Of a stretch of 64,000 bases of DNA, positions 22,774-37,518 are shown piece after piece. Position 1 is the first letter of the stretch, and each line of letters begins with the position of its first letter. The position numbers and the translations under genes were made by a program. The notes under the pieces are model-generated. The model made no database searches and was not told the DNA's origin. It worked only from the letters and a program-made list of their open reading frames with translations. Source of the stretch: Trogon surrucura. Lineage: Eukaryota; Chordata; Aves; Trogoniformes; Trogonidae. Location: the NCBI GenBank assembly GCA_020746105.1, contig CM036658.1:33907004-33971003 (forward strand). Direction: 5' to 3'.

Positions 22774-25700
22774 CAAACATTAGATATGCCTAAATGGACA
22801 ACGTTGCTTGGCAGTCCAAAGAAATTAGTTTTCCTGCATGTGTGTTTGTGTGCTCAATAAAGCCTTACCAAGGTTGTCACAGGGTGTGACGTACTCTGTT
22901 TCTCAATGCCATGAGAGAGCAGGAGGCTCACCTAAGAGGTTTATATCACACAAACAGGTGTGGCTTCAAAAGAAACTCCGAACTATTTCCAACTGGAACC
23001 AATTCCCCACTGAGTCTTTTCACGCTTATGAAGAGTGGAGCTCATAAACAAACTCTCATTGGGCAATAAAGCTATGCATGGCATGAAGTAATCAGTTTTC
23101 CCAAATGCCAAAAATAAAAACTCAGACTTCTCTGGCTGTTTCAGATATCGGCATGGCAACTTACTCTTTCCTTAGAGGGCTGCGTGGCCAGAGAAGTTGG
23201 GATGGATTGACTGTAGTGCTTCTCTCTGTCTCTACGGAATGGGGAGCAGGCACACCACGCAGGATCTGAATGCAGCCTTCCAGAACACCTTTAGAGAAAC
23301 TTATTAGTAAAGGGTAGAAGCACAGGCCACTGGTGTCCTACAGGCAGGGCTTGGCACAGTGGTACCAGTCTGCCCTCTAAGGCATTGCTGGTTTGTAGCT
23401 GTGTTAGCATCAAGGTTCCAGCAAGAGAACACTCAACTATTCTTCTGGACCCATTGCCTACAGGTATTCAGCCTTGTATGGAGACAGTTAAGTATCAAAG
23501 CAGTGTGAAAAAGGTGTGACAATCAAAATCAGTTGGTTAAGGAATGTTAAATTCAGGTTGTAAATACTTTCATAGCATGTACCTAAGAAAAGCAAAGTAA
23601 ATGACTCTGCTCTGTTTTACCATATCTGATTTATAGGACAGAATATCAGCACAGTTAACTAGGTCCTGAGTTCAGGGATGGACAGAATCCTGTTATATGT
23701 TCCAATGTGCTATTACGCGTTAAATGTAGAGGGGTCCATGGCCGAATATCACTAAAGCAAAAGCATAAGAAGCATGCCAGCAACTGGTGTTGCGAAAGGT
23801 AACTCCAGACTGTCAGTTGTTGCAGGGTATTGAACCATGACTGCAACGGAGCTCTGTTCAGCCTAAAGCCTGGCCCAACATGTAAAAAAAAACCCAAACC
23901 AACCTGATATTAAAATAAGTCCATGCTGCATGTCCAAGGTATTACTGAGACTTTCATTATTTATCCTAGCAATTTTCTCAAGTTTTAAAGAAACCTCAGT
24001 GTACGTTCTTGTGCAAAGGCTTTAAAAAAGAACAAACCCATATTTTGGTCTCATGAATCTTACTGTGATACCCAAAAGACATACAAAATTATGAAAGTAT
24101 TTTTGTATTAGAAGTACAAAATCTAACATGCCATTAAATTAGGACTTGATTTTAAGTCATCCCCTTCTTAAGGCAGCAACCTCTGTGTCCATTTGCACTG
24201 AGCACATTACTGGGTTCTTCTGTTTGTTCCAAACTGAAAAGCAGTGAAATGATTCTTGGCAGCTTCACAGAGCTTTATAAACAGCAAAACAGCAGTTTCA
24301 GGACATGGGAAATACATATTTGTTCCAACAGGCTTAAGCTGTTTACTGGTTCTGAAGTTTATTGAAGTGTTTTCATTAAAAGAGAATGTGTTATACTTTA
24401 TAAAAAGTTGCTAACATGGTGCAGTTCCTACCTTCTGGCTCCAGTGAACTGAGTCTTGCTTTTGAGAGACAAATGTGAAGAATGATCTTCTTCCATTATA
24501 TTTAGGTCTGCTTCTTAGTTCAGTATCTAAATACTGCAGTTATTTTCTGATATACGTATCTCAAGTGCTTTCTCCCTTTTGTCCCAAAGCTTGGTGCACT
24601 TCTCTTACCTTCCTAATTCACCCATTTTGCTGAATGGGAATCTGTGTAACAGATTTTTTTCCCATTTTTTCCCATTTTTGTGAAGCACCAGATCTGTCTA
24701 ACATACAGACATTCAGAGGTACTGCGTATTGTCTTTGGAATCACAAAGGAAACAATATCTAAAAAACCCCTTCCCCCTAAAAACTGTGCTCATATTCAAT
24801 GCCAAAGGGACATCCCCAAAGTAGAGAGGTTATGTGAGAGGAGACGGAGATACTGCAAATGCCACACATCTTTTTCTGTGCCATACATTGGTTGCTGTCT
24901 ACAGATTCAACTTTTTGCTTCCCTACCGTTAATACCTGTGATGTTCGTGAGCAAAATAAGCGCTCTTTTTTTTGTGTGTGCTTACTATCTGTGCATTCCT
25001 AATACTCTTTTCATGAACCTCACTTCTTTTCACATGTGCATATAAAAGGAAGGTGCCCATCTGACTTGGAAGGGTCTTTCTACCCATTCCCGCCTTGCTG
25101 TGCTGCCCTACATCTGCCCTGTAGTGGACACCATGCTCTGAATCTGCTCCCGTCTCTTTCCTCAGAAGATGACTCCCATCTCGCAGCTGAAGGACATCTA
25201 TTCCTGGGGAAGTGGACAGAAGTGAGCTTGAAATAAGAGGGAAGGAGATGCCTGCTTTAAGATATGAGACTGAATACTTCACAAGTCAGCAAGAGAGACT
25301 TGGCACAGTTTGTTTGACGTGTTTGGTGTAGCTACCTCGAGCAGTGAGATAAGAATGAGAAGCAAAGTTTTCAAAGAGCTAATTTGACCTTCAGAGCCTG
25401 TATGACCTCAAAGCCTACCTCTCCTCAGTGCTCCTGCTGTCTAAGCACCTCTCTTGTTGCCAACACTCACTTTTAAAATATTACATGTCCATTTACTGAC
25501 ACGGCATATAGACTCTCGTGCTTTTGCTACTCGCTGTAGCTTGCTGCTAAAATTTCCAGCAGTCCAGTTGGTTTGTGCTGTGTTCCTGTTCAATGGTCAA
25601 GAGCACACGCTGGCTAAACTGTGTTATATGACCCAGAAATTTTTCCATTTCAATCCAAATTAATCTCTCTTACTTCCCACTGAGATCCTTTTGCAGGGCC

Positions 25701-27357
25701 TTGATTTCTGAAGAGAGCTAGCCAAGGCACTCCGGCCATAGTAATACAAATTACAGTAAAATGAAGTACATTGTAAGTCATACTGAAAATGCAGGGTTTG
25801 AGATTGTCTGTCATAGGTGTGGGCCAGGCAAAAAGAAGGTGATGATAGCTCTAAACTCTCCAGGTACTTAGCCCTGGAGGACTAGCTGAAGGCCAGAAGA
25901 AAGCTTCCCGGTATGTCCTTACATACTGCAGGTCTGCTTAGACCCTGCCCAGCACATGCAACTTGTCCCAGGTTCCTCACCATCCCCAGCCTTATTCTGC
26001 TGCAGGGCAGGGCTTCTGAGGAGGTGCATAGCTCAGAGATCTGTCTTCTGAAGTGTTTGGAAGAAATCCTCTCCTGGCTATGCACGGGAGTTTTTCAACG
26101 CCTTTTTTAATCACTCTTGCCTTAGATCTGCTGTGAAGAAGCAGAGATTTCTCATCCCACATAGCTTAGAACAGAAGAGGTTTCCTGTACTAAAAAAGAG
26201 AATGAAATGAAAGGGTGGTAGAGCATGAAAACAGAAAGCAGGGGTTGTGGTTTAAAAAAGCACAAAACCAAACTGAAACATAAAAAACAATGAAACAACC
26301 CCCCCCAACAAAACCAAAAATGTTTGTGTTACAAAACCAGCTTGGGTAGGCAACAGGAGAAGTGTATCAAGTCAGAGAGGTGCATGCCTTCACAAACCTT
26401 GATAGTCACCAGAATATGTTGTAAGAATGTCATTCTGAAAAATATGTGTCAAGATTGTTTGGAAATATAACCATGTGCTTTACAGGTTTGGGGCACATTG
26501 TAATTTTTACAAAGCCCGTGTGTGTGTCTGGCTTGTAATAAGCTCTGTGTGTGCAGGTTGCTAAACAAATCCTGACCACTGTTCTGCAAGCTGGGTTTCT
26601 CATTGAAATGAATGAGTGGCCTGTTGGCACATCAATGTACTGGAATGTTTGGCCCACAGAATTACTTATTTCTGCTGATATGTAATGAAGTGCAGCACTA
26701 AGAGTCCTTACTAGCTAAAAGCTTTACTGAGAATATCTGCAGCATACACTTGTGTATCTCCAGTGGCCGTGATAATGATGCACACAGTGCCAACCATGCC
26801 ATCAGAAACACACAGGGCAGAAAACAAGCCTCTCCCTCTTTTCCCTAGTTTCAACATGTTTTTCCTACTTTTTTTTTCCCAACTTATATCCATTTATGGT
26901 CTTGGTTTTGGTGTGAGGGTTTTTTTTTTAATTATTATTTTCATTCTGTCTTTTTTAAGTGTACCACAGCTAGTAAAACCTTATTTTTGCAGAACAGATA
27001 GGACTGACATTCTGTAATGATATGCAGCCAGTTCAGAATGTAGTAGGGTTTTGTTTCCAATCTTTCTGTCAGTGCAGAACTTTGGTTTTCTGTCACCAAG
27101 ACCATAGTTACTATCAACCGAAAGAAGCTTTTTCCCATTACAAACCTGAGACCTAGAATTATGTGGTCTGTGTGTCTTTACAGCTATGCCTTTATACATC
27201 TTCAGGAAAGCTTTCCAAGTTTATACCCAAACCTTGCTTTTTCACTGCACGCAAGCCCCACCCCAGAAGGTAGGTGATATTTTAGTGCAAACACTCCATT
27301 GCCTTCCTCTTCAATATACACAGTTGAGTTCTGACAAACTTCCTTAAAGATAAGATG

Positions 27358-27413
27358 ATTTATGCAACATATTTTATGCAACATTTAATTTATAATTTAT
27401 GCAACATATTTTG
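27358..27413. repeat. Short tandem repeat, 'ttatgcaacatatttt' units
   Basis: Two full copies of 'ttatgcaacatatttt' and one partial copy, separated by AT-rich bases. Confidence 0.7.
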
Positions 27414-30400
27414 CAATCATAGCTCTTAGAAAAAAGCTAATTTGCATCACTGTCAGAAACATAAATTTGAATAGTGTGAAATTTGGTAGTGCTTAAGCAA
27501 AACCTGACCATATCAATCTGAAGTTCATGGCTTGTGAGACCATGAATTTTGATTTCAAGCAGATTAAATTCCTTGGCTTTAGCAGAGGAGAGAAAAAGAA
27601 TTATTATTGCCAAGCAGTTTAACTTGATGCCTGGGAAAAATGAAATGACAACTGTTTGGCTGACAATCATGAGCAAAACATTGACACAGGATGCACTGAC
27701 CAAGATTTTAACTTATCTGTATTATTCTATATCTATTTGGCTTTATTGGATTTTACTTGTAGGCAGAGGCCCCGCATTCCCAGAGCTCGTCAGTTTGAGG
27801 AACAGACATACATTTTTAGAAAGTGAAAATCTTTTGGTATAGATGCAAAAAACTATCTCACCATGAGAATAACATATGTTCCCATACACGTAGAAGTGGC
27901 TTGAACAGATACCATCCATACCAACAGCCAAGCATTGTCAGTGCTGTAATTATTTATACAGCAGTACAGGTATCAGAGATTTTGTCTGTAAGAGGGCAGT
28001 GCCTTTTAAGTTCTTTTATCTTGCCCAGTGCCTTGTGATGCTCTACTGTCTCTATGGCATTTTCATGAGTCCAGGTGACAACAGGATCTTTCTATCTATG
28101 TCTTGCTTGCATAAGGGTTTGTGAACATGCAGAAACTTGCTTGACTAATTGCACAGGTGAATCAACCAGCTCCCATTTCCTGTTACCCAGTGCATTACTA
28201 TCCATGGAGCTTTACAGTTTATAAATACTGCTACAGCTTATTAGCAGAACTACATCGACCACAGTATCTCATAATAGTTCCACATGAAAATGTTCCCAGG
28301 TACCAGGGTGTGTTCAGGAAGGCCTGGGAAGAATACTGCCCAAACCCATGTTAAGCAAGAGTGAACAGATGAGTTGCCTTCCCTTCTTTCACTTGTATAA
28401 CCACCCCGGCTGTTGTGGGCATTTCCCATAGCAATGCTGACAAGCCAAGACTAGAAACTGTTTGTTCGTTTATATATATTCCTATTAATGGAATACATTG
28501 CCAGTCACATTTGTCTCTGTCTATCATCAAGTCATGACATACTGTTTTCTGTACTTCAGAAGTGGTATTCGCTCACTGGGTGACAAATTTCATAGGACTG
28601 CAAGCCCTGCCAGCAAACAGAGCCCCAGGAAGCCCTGCCCCAGCATTTATTTCTTCTCAGCAAAATAGTACTCCTAGTGTGGAAGCCCAGCGTTAGTGCT
28701 GGTAACAAAGGAGCAGAGGCTAGTGTCCCGTACATGGGTGTCAACCTGGCACTGAAGAGCCAAAGAAATATGGTCTATTGCAAGGGAAAACCTGGGCTGT
28801 AGCCAGGCACACTTTCTCCATGCTCTGGCCAAAGCTAAGGATGCATTGCTGCTTCTTATTTTCACAAGCAGTGCCTGTATTGCTTGCACTTTACCCGCTA
28901 AAGTAAGTTTTGCCCTTAACAGAGTTTTAATAATGCAGGGAGCCCTAAGTGTGCTATGTATTTTCAGCTGAATTTTCCCCTGTATAGACTGATAGGACCA
29001 GTATGTTAAAATACATAACTATTTTCTTCTGGCATACAGATTGCATTTAAAAAGGCTATGGTTTCTTCCCCCCTGTCTCCTACTAAAGCTTCTTTTGTTC
29101 TGTCTCCTCTAGGCTACACAACCAGCTTGCAGCTGCTCTTTTAAACTGGCTTAGCTGAACTTTCTGAATCTTTCCTTTCTCAGTTACCAGCAGCAGGGTC
29201 AGAGGTTCCCATAGAAACACTGAGCCAAACAATGCAAAGCTTATAGGAGAACTGCCTGAGCCCCAGCTTTAAGGGGAGTTTCATGATTGTATCATGACTG
29301 TGAAGGGTTGGTGCTTGAAGTGCCCATGCTAAACTGTTAAAGAACAAACAAATGACAGTGGACTGATTTTGGGATAAGAATTATACACAGACCTACATAT
29401 TTTGGTACAGTATCATGGAACCACTTAAGAAAGGTTGTTATGGGGTTTTTTTGCCATTACCCTGTGTGTTCTTGTGCTGCTAAGAACAAGCATATTTTCC
29501 TCATTTCCATAACAACACCCATTAGTGAGATGGAGCTGTTCAGCTCATTCTTTATTGCTGCTGATTTTACCCAGAAAGCTGCTTTTGAAACTATGAGTTA
29601 AGAAGAGGTATTCAGTCTGTAGTCCTTTTTTCTCTGCTCCTCATGTGATAAGTACTATGAAGACTGGGCAATGTGACCTCTTCCTTCCAGCCATTACAGT
29701 CCTCTGTCAGAACATTAGAAAAAAAAAAAAAGAAATTTATCGAGTTACGGTTTTCAGTATAAAAAATGTTAGCAATGATAACTTCATTTTTTTGCCATTT
29801 CAAGGTTTTGGGCAGGACCTATGTCAGCTCTAAGTCTTGAGCTCATAGACGCATCTATGTCCCATGACTAAATTTAAGCCTGGATTCTCCAGTTCTGTCT
29901 CCTTCCCTGAAAAAACAGTTTACCTACCTTCCTGTTCTGCACCAGAACTGGCTTGTAGCCATATGGGGGCTGGCTCAATGCCTGTTTTGTCAGCGTGAGT
30001 TCAGGGATGCTGGGTTTCCATTTCACAGGACATACAAGTAAACCTGGGGCATAACACTACTGACAGAGAAGTACCTGGGGACTGTGGCCACAGGATTGGT
30101 GGTATCTTGGTCATTCATGGCTTATGTCACGTTTATGTCATGGACTGCTTCAGGGATCAAGTGTCATCACTGTCACAGTGGCATCAGCTGACCATGGAGT
30201 GCATGGTGTCCTTAATCCCTGCCTGTTGAATGACCTCTGTAGTATTCAGTTTCCTCTACAGATTAAAGCAGGACAAGAATGGTTGCTATTGTTTGCAACT
30301 AAAACTACGGGAAGTTAAAACTGGGCAAAGTTCTGTAAAGCATATGGCTCGAGATTTATAGAGTGCTGTTTAAGAAGGAAGGATTCCACAGTTCTTTATA

Positions 30401-31428
30401 AACTATAGACATAAACACCCCCAAGAAACTCAGCTGCTGGCACACAGGAAGAAAGCAGATAGCACTTACTGTTCTTCTTAGTTATTACTCACATGCATAG
30501 AAACTCCAGGCACAGATAGGGTTGTCACAATGATTGCTACTGTGCTGACAAAGGATGGAAAGACAGTCCTTGCTGTAGAGAGCTTAATGTTTATAGTTCC
30601 TTGCTCCACACAGCAAGAAGTGACAAAGAACAATAAATTAAACTTGTGATGCAGCTCCTTGCCATCAAGGCAGCTGGGCGCTGGTGACGCCAGAAGGCTG
30701 TACCTGCTGATGTTGTGCACAGACGAATGGTGTGCTAAGCTCATGCTTTTCTCTGTGTGGGTCTCACTGCAGAAGCAGGTGTAAACATCTGGCTCTGAAC
30801 AGGTGCTGGAATCCACCTACTCCAAAGGTGAGGTGACACTTTCACCACAGACAGGAGCTAGGTTGAAAGCTATTGTCTCTGTGAGTACTTCGTTATTTCC
30901 AACCAATGCAAGGGATTATGAAAAATAGAAAGATAAACATCTGTTCCAAGCTCCTTTTAGTTCCTCTCTTCCTTTCAGATCATTTATCTTTCAATGATCT
31001 TGACCAGCAAATAAACCTATTTTTGACTGAAGCAAAAGCTGAGACAGGAGTGTAAACACAGGGCTACAGAATGTGAGACTTCAAGACAAACAGCACACAT
31101 TACAAGAGTTAGAGAGAGGGCTGACAATATTGTTTATCTGACAGTAGTGCTTTATGCCCCCAGGAGTTGCTTTGTGAGGTATTGGATGCACCACTTTAAG
31201 GGATAGTCCCATCTCCAAAGAGCTAAGCATTTAGCTCTAGAAGACAAGCTGGAAAGAGGAATAACTGAATTTCAACCATGCAGTTTTATAGATAATCAAC
31301 TTAAACTTGGTTTAAACTAAAAGATAATGTATTTAACAAAGATCTAGATTCATATTACCTACATGTGATGGCATGCAAGCAAAATACCTATTCTAAGTGA
31401 TCCAGTAGATTTCTCCTATAGTAAATGG

Positions 31429-31441
31429 AGAGAGAGAGAGA
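31429..31441. repeat. (AG)n microsatellite
   Basis: Six AG units at the end of 'gtaaatgg'. Confidence 0.85.
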
Positions 31442-33446
31442 CAGGGGATCATGTCTGCAGAAGGGCATACAGGCCAACTTAAACATATGAAGAATCCCTC
31501 TCTTCAGGAGTAATTTACACAAGCAGTTTGAATTAGACATTACCTCAGTATCAGATAGTTAGGTGAGACGAATCATTCTTTGTGATTTGCCAAAGGTCAC
31601 ACAGGAAGTTAATGCTGGAGTATGACCCAGAGTTCTCAGCCCAATGTCTTGGCCCTAAAAGCGTCTGTCTTCTTTCATGGTTTTAACTTATCGTTCTGTG
31701 TTTTACCTCACTTCTGATCTAGCAGAAAGTTCAAATTGTTGAAATGACCTAAGAGGTAAATGGGAATTAATACAAAATGTTAGTAATCTTGGGTTATTTT
31801 GGTTTCTACCTGCTATAGTAAAAGTCATTATTTTCACATTAAGTTGGTCTGGGAAAATTCTATGGGGTTTCCTTTTCATCTGAAATATAGTAAGTTTCAC
31901 TAAAGCTCTATGAAATACAGTTTTAAAAAAAATACTTGTATTGAAGAAGGAGACCAAAGCCATTCTTAGAAGCAGAGAACAGCTTTTTTAGAAATCAAGA
32001 GAAGTTATCTTTCCTGTTCACTACTTTCATAATGTTGTGCTTACAAAAATGATTTGTCTAATATTTCTGGGGTGATCCTTCTCTGTCCTCTGAGAGTAAG
32101 AGATCATTTGTGGTTGTTGGGGATAGGCTAAGTCAATGTCAGACTGGCATTTGTTTTAGCAGATAGCTAGAAATGTGTCATTCCCTTCCTATGAATGCAG
32201 CTGTCCTGGGTGTCAGGGGCTCAGGGAATGACACTCCAGTCACCCATGTTAACCTCTGGTAATGATCTGAACATGCAAACAGAAAAGATAAAGGCTTGAT
32301 CGCTAACTGAGGTCTTCCTACTCTGCTTTACACTGTAAGCAGAACAAGGAGAGCCTCTCAGTCGTCTCACGTGGTGCAAATTCATAGATTCTGATTCTGA
32401 CTGAGATTTTCCACATTAGAGATTCCAAAAACCATTGGTCACAAATGTGCAAATACCATGACTAAGTTCATTCAGCTTTCTGAGATGAGAGGTGGTAATG
32501 AAAGCTCCATTATACTGGTGTCTGCAAGGAGCACAGACAACCATTTCTTAATACTGGGCATGCAGGTATACCAGACAGAGGCCTGTGGTTCTGCAGACAC
32601 AGCTGTGTAAAATATTAACAATTCTAACAGCAGATCATCCAGCTTGCCCAAATTCCAAAGGTAGTGACAGAGTTTCCCATGATGTTTTCCATGTCAATCA
32701 AAGTTGCTAGAAATGCTTCACACACAGAAACTGTAAAAGTTACATGAGCAATGACAACATTTCAAATTACTTTGCCATACAACCTCCCTGCCACCATATG
32801 GGAAAGAATATGGGAGAGATGGTGGAGGGATGCCAAGTGCACTGCTCTACTGGAGCAGCTTTCTTCACAATGCAAAATCAGGAAAGAGTACTTTCACTGG
32901 AAGGAAATGTTAACTTTTATCAGCATGCCTCAGCAGAGGAGTCAATGACTGTGCTGGTTTGTGGTGCTTTCAGTAAATCCTGGATGGATGCTTTGAGAAT
33001 ATTTGGGGATGCAGCCTTCATCTGGGCTCTTTCATGCCTGGAAAACAGCATGCTGTGATGAATCTTTCTGTATTATTCTGCAGGTAATAAAAAAAAAGAG
33101 CTATGACCTTAATCTGAGGATCAGTGACAGGATGTCTTGGATCTTCCATTGTTCATAAATTCCCAGCCTATTTTTTCCTCCTAATCGTCTGCAGGTTTTA
33201 TGTCATGTCTGGTCTAAAAGACTGTATTTGTAAATACCTTCATTGCTTTCTTTTCAGTAAATACTCTTATTACAGGAAGTATTTTACACTTACAATCACA
33301 TATTTGCTGCTTCCTTGGAGAGTTTCCATCTCATAAAAGGCCTAAGAAATCCTGCAACTTTCTGCAGTTTGCTGGGAAGTCCAATTCACAGGTGCACAGT
33401 TGTGCAGGACCTGTCATCACTTTGCACCTCAACTTTTGTGGTTATA

Positions 33447-33507
33447 ATCACAGAATCATAGAATCGTGGGATGTTAGGGGTTGGAAGGGACCTCGAAAGA
33501 TCATAAC
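33447..33507 (-). mobile_element. CR1 3' end fragment, minus strand
   Basis: 'aatcacagaatcatagaatc' then 'ttaggggttggaagggacct' is the antisense CR1 tail with two octamers and the adjoining 3'UTR. The copy is only about 60 bp long. Confidence 0.88.
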
Positions 33508-36500
33508 ACTCACATAATTATGGCATAGACCTTTGGGTGGTGTTAATTCCAGAGCAGCCTTTCCTGATCAAACTCAGAGCTGTTTTCAAAACAACTTTGG
33601 TCCAGATATATGCATCTGTGTTAGTAAACTGACCAGACATAAAACCATCTGCAGAAGCCACAAGGTATAGTCTGGGGTATGGTCTGGGGTAAACAGTTAG
33701 TGCAAAAGGCTTGGTTAGATGAGTATTATGGTTTTTGCTTGATTGCCTTGAATGTTGTTTCTTTTTTTTTCAGCAACAGTTAGTTTGACACCATGAGGTT
33801 CTTTGTGCTACCTGCTTATCTTTGTGGTTTTTTGAGTAAGAGAAGACTGTGCAAGCGTAAGTTCAGTGCAGGATCATGCTGAGGAGAAAAATTTCTTCCT
33901 TCTTAGTTTAGCTCTTTGGTCAAATATGGCTTAGTGCTTCGCTGATCCAGATCACATCAGAATTTCGAATTACTTTTAAAAATACATGAATGCTGTGCTT
34001 CTGATAGACCCTGTCATGAAAATCCCAGAAATCTCTCAGCTGTCTCACAGGCTCTATGTTCTCCCTGGTGAGATCTGTATATTTGAAGATTGTCAGATTA
34101 TCTTATTTTGCAGGAGTTTTCTTTTATCTTTTTACCCACTCTGGTAATATAAAGAGAGTAAATAGCAGCCCTTTGGGCAAGGGACACATCAGCCAGGGAA
34201 CGCTTGACTGTAAAGGGCATTCTTATACTCAAATGTAAGAAGCACTGCAGAAAGTTTTCTGGAATGCAATTGTAGCTTGGTAGGGCACAAATGCATACAA
34301 GATTTTGAGCAGTAGGTTTCTAGTTCTGAAAATAACACACCAAAAGCAGAAAACGGAATGGAAAAGTAAGAGAAATTTGGATCCTCCATGCTTATTCTAC
34401 ACTCAGGGAATGTGGTGACACTCATCTCTTCTATACCTAGAAATCTAAGCTGCATCTCTGTGACAGGACCCTTCCCTTAATGTGTTTGCCTGTATAATAG
34501 TGCCTTCATCTAAGATATATAAATAATAATAAATGCCATATCAATAGATGGGACATTTCATGTTTCTCACACTTATCTTCTTTGGAAACTGTGTTGAATG
34601 AGATTTGCCAGTTTGAATAAATCCACCTCCTTTCAGACACCAACCTACCTTGATGATTTTGTCAGCTGTGCTGCTATTTGAATTACTGATGTGTGTATAT
34701 AGAAGATGGCACAAACCTCAGAATGCAGAAAGCCCATACTTAGAACAATTTCTGAGCTAGAATTTTCCCAAATGCACTATGCTGCAGATTATCTGTATGT
34801 TGTTTTTAAAAGATGAAGACATGCAGTTAAATATATCTGTATATACATTGTTCCATTTTGCCAAAAAAGTCATGAATCAGGACACCAAAGTGATGATCTG
34901 GCTTAAAAATTGTAAAGTTTGCTTTTTCCTTAGTAAAACAAAATGGTATCTACTTGCTGTCCGCTTTTAATCTCCTCAGTTTGAACTTTCGACCATACAT
35001 CAATGTAGCTGAAATGTTCAGGCTTCTCTTTGTTTTGTAAAATACTGTGTTTGTGGAAAAATCTCAGGAAAAAAACCCCACAAATCATGCTCAGAGAAAG
35101 GATGTTGCGTAAAAGCAGTGCAATACATGGGACAAAATCACAGTTCACTCCTGTCACTGGTAATTATTGTTCTTTGCGATGTGTTTGCTACACCGAATCA
35201 GTTTGGTAATCTTACAGCTGGGATCCAGGTTTAGCCCTCTGTGTCATTTGCATGATAATGCTACAAGCCAGTTGCACCAGAAAGTACTTTTGCTGATTAA
35301 ATCTAATTATATAGGCCTCAGTTCAAAGAAGTCCTGTAGTGTAAAGCCTGTTCTGTGCACAACAGTGAAACTGCCTTCGTGGTATAGTGCTACCTATATA
35401 TCTAAATTATGTCAGTGCATTTCTTGTGTTTGCTCTTTCCACAAGAAAATTGTGAATTTAGGTAAAAGAGAAGTGTGCAAAACCTCCTTATTCCCATTCT
35501 TCTAGAGGCTGAAGGTATTTAGGGCACATCTTCTCAATCACTATGTGCAAAATAAAGGACTAAAGACGTATCAGCTAACATATACAGCAAAAATTGACGG
35601 GCAGAGTTGGTAGGCTTAGAAGAGGATTTTCGAAAATAACTCAGTATATTAAATAACTATTTTATATTGAAATCAAGGCAGGTTTGACAATTGTTCATGC
35701 AAGTACCTTTACATGTTATTATTATCCAGATACTTTTAGAAATCAAATCTGCACATGAGATTATCTGTTACTTGCTCATGTTTGCCTGTACAGGATATTA
35801 TACAAAGCAATAGTTGGTACAGCACTAATTTAAAATTAACAGGAAGGAACAAAAAATAATTGAGATATAAAGTAACAGAAAGCCACTCCAAATTATAACA
35901 ACTAATCCAAAGCTTGAAGGAGCGGAAAACTTTATTCCCAAAGGTGCTATAAACACACCACTTGAAGGAAACAGGATAAGCAAGTAAAACTGCAGGAATG
36001 TAGAAGAAAACAGGAGTTGCCTTTCTGACTGCTGCAGAACATTGCAAAGATTGCAAAAGTAGGATCAAAATTCTGTATTTATAATGGATGTTGCAAATGA
36101 AGGGAAAACCACCAACAAAATGAACCTATAATAGTATTTTATTCCTTACTAATGCATGTTTGCCATAGAGAACAAGGAGAGGTCTCTCCTGAACGAGTTT
36201 TCCAAGAACTGAGCATTAGGATCTTACCTAATTACTGTGAGGAGCTGCACCTAGCTACTAAATAACAAGTTTTTACACTTCCCTCTGAAGTTTTTGGTGC
36301 TGGACGGTTTGAAAAATACTACTCTGGTCATGGCAACTTCTGTATAAAAACAACACTTCTTTTGCAGCCTCTTTGGAATATTCCTGAATGATGGAAGGAA
36401 TTGTTGGACTCCAAGTCTTGGTAGAAAAAAACAACAACATGCATTTACTTCCTACAAGACAAGGAAGTCATGGTCCTAAAAGTGGAGAGAAAGAACTTGG

Positions 36501-37331
36501 CTAACACATGTAGAAATCCAGAGATCTGGATTCCTCAGCTGTCCAACAATCTGCACTTTTGTGTTGTCATGTACTGTGTTACAATGGGAGACAAAATACT
36601 ATTTTCCTGCAGAGGCCAGCTTTGCTAATTCCATTTACTGACTTTGTTGAACACTAAATGAAAACAGCAGTGGAAAATGCCCAATATATAATGTTGGACA
36701 CAGGGCTGCCTAACACACCCACTGAGGCAGAAGACTGCAGGTAAAGGCGGAATTTTAAAAGCTCTACTCATCTTTTAGCTCTGTCATTGAGTTCTGAAAG
36801 ACAAACTCCACTATCTGGTCTGCTTGAATTTGTCCACAATGACAAACACGCTCTGGGAATATTAACACTAGCTAACTGACAGAGTTGTGAGTGAGAGATT
36901 GCTGATTTCCTGAAGATCCATGGAGGTAAAAGGTTACAGAAACAGCAAATATACCTATTTTAGGGGGCAGGGTGGTTACAAACCATTTGGTTGAGAAGGC
37001 TCTGGTGAAGTCTGCAAGATTACAGCAGAAAGAGATTAACAGGGCTTTGGACTGTAACATGTTTGAATACAAGTAGTGCATTTGCCAAGAACTTTTTGCA
37101 TGTAATGAATAAATGATTCCTGGAGCACCAGAAATTACCAGCCAATAAACTTTACCACATACAGAAGAGCTTTTAAAAACAACTGGGCATCTTTGTTATG
37201 CCTTTCCCCAAACTTTGTCAAGATTAAATATGAATACAGAAAATTCTTCTTGAGAAAGACAGAAACTGAGCCCTTGGGTTTGAGATACGCTGCGATCCTT
37301 TGTGCTGCATTCATAGCACGGAGATGTTTGA
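33508..37331. other. Intergenic DNA, nothing recognised
   Basis: AT-rich, short chance ORFs only. A small direct repeat 'gtctggggta' occurs near 33670-33690. Confidence 0.5.
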
Positions 37332-37518
37332 GGGCCAGTTTAGCTCAGTGGGTTGAGCGTGGTGCTTGAAACACCAAAGGTTGTGGGTTTGATTCCCGTT
37401 CGTTTCTCACGTGTTGCCTGACCTAGTCGAGAGGTGGCGTCCCTGCCCACAACAGGGAGGCTGGATTAAAATGATCTCTGAGGTCCCTTCCAGCCCAGGC
37501 CATTCTATGATTCTATGA
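37332..37518 (+). mobile_element. tRNA-derived SINE with CR1 tail (TguSINE1-like)
   Basis: The head starts 'gggccagtttagctcagtgg' and keeps an A box (tagctcagtgg, 37341-37351) and a B box (gggtttgattccc, 37385-37397) at tRNA-like spacing. It resembles tRNA-Ile, with a degenerate anticodon loop. The 3' half, from about 37430, is CR1 3'UTR: 'gatctctgaggtcccttcca' and the tail 'attctatgattctatga'. tRNA head plus CR1 tail is the structure of TguSINE1, a SINE described from zebra finch that is moved by CR1 enzymes. It would be transcribed by RNA polymerase III. The acceptor stem does not close, so it is not a functional tRNA gene. Confidence 0.85.

Larger units (their letters stand above)
20245..33446. 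other. Long intergenic stretch, no gene recognised
   Basis: About 13 kb of AT-rich DNA with only short chance ORFs on both strands. Small repeats: GT-rich run at 22757-22773, a 'ttatgcaacatatttt' short tandem at 27358-27413, an A-run near 29720 and (AG)n at 31429-31441. A 92-codon frame at 21996-22274 has fairly balanced composition but no recognised homology. No CR1, SINE, tRNA or miRNA hairpin was picked out. Confidence 0.45.

Noticed and set aside
24680..25045. 121-codon plus-strand ORF
   Set aside because: Phe/Leu/Cys/Ile-rich with no recognised family or splice context; treated as chance.
30478..30816. 112-codon minus-strand ORF
   Set aside because: No recognised motif, no promoter or splice context; treated as chance.
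37332..37405. Functional tRNA gene
   Set aside because: A and B boxes are present, but the acceptor stem does not close, the anticodon loop is degenerate and the sequence runs into a CR1 tail, so it is a SINE.
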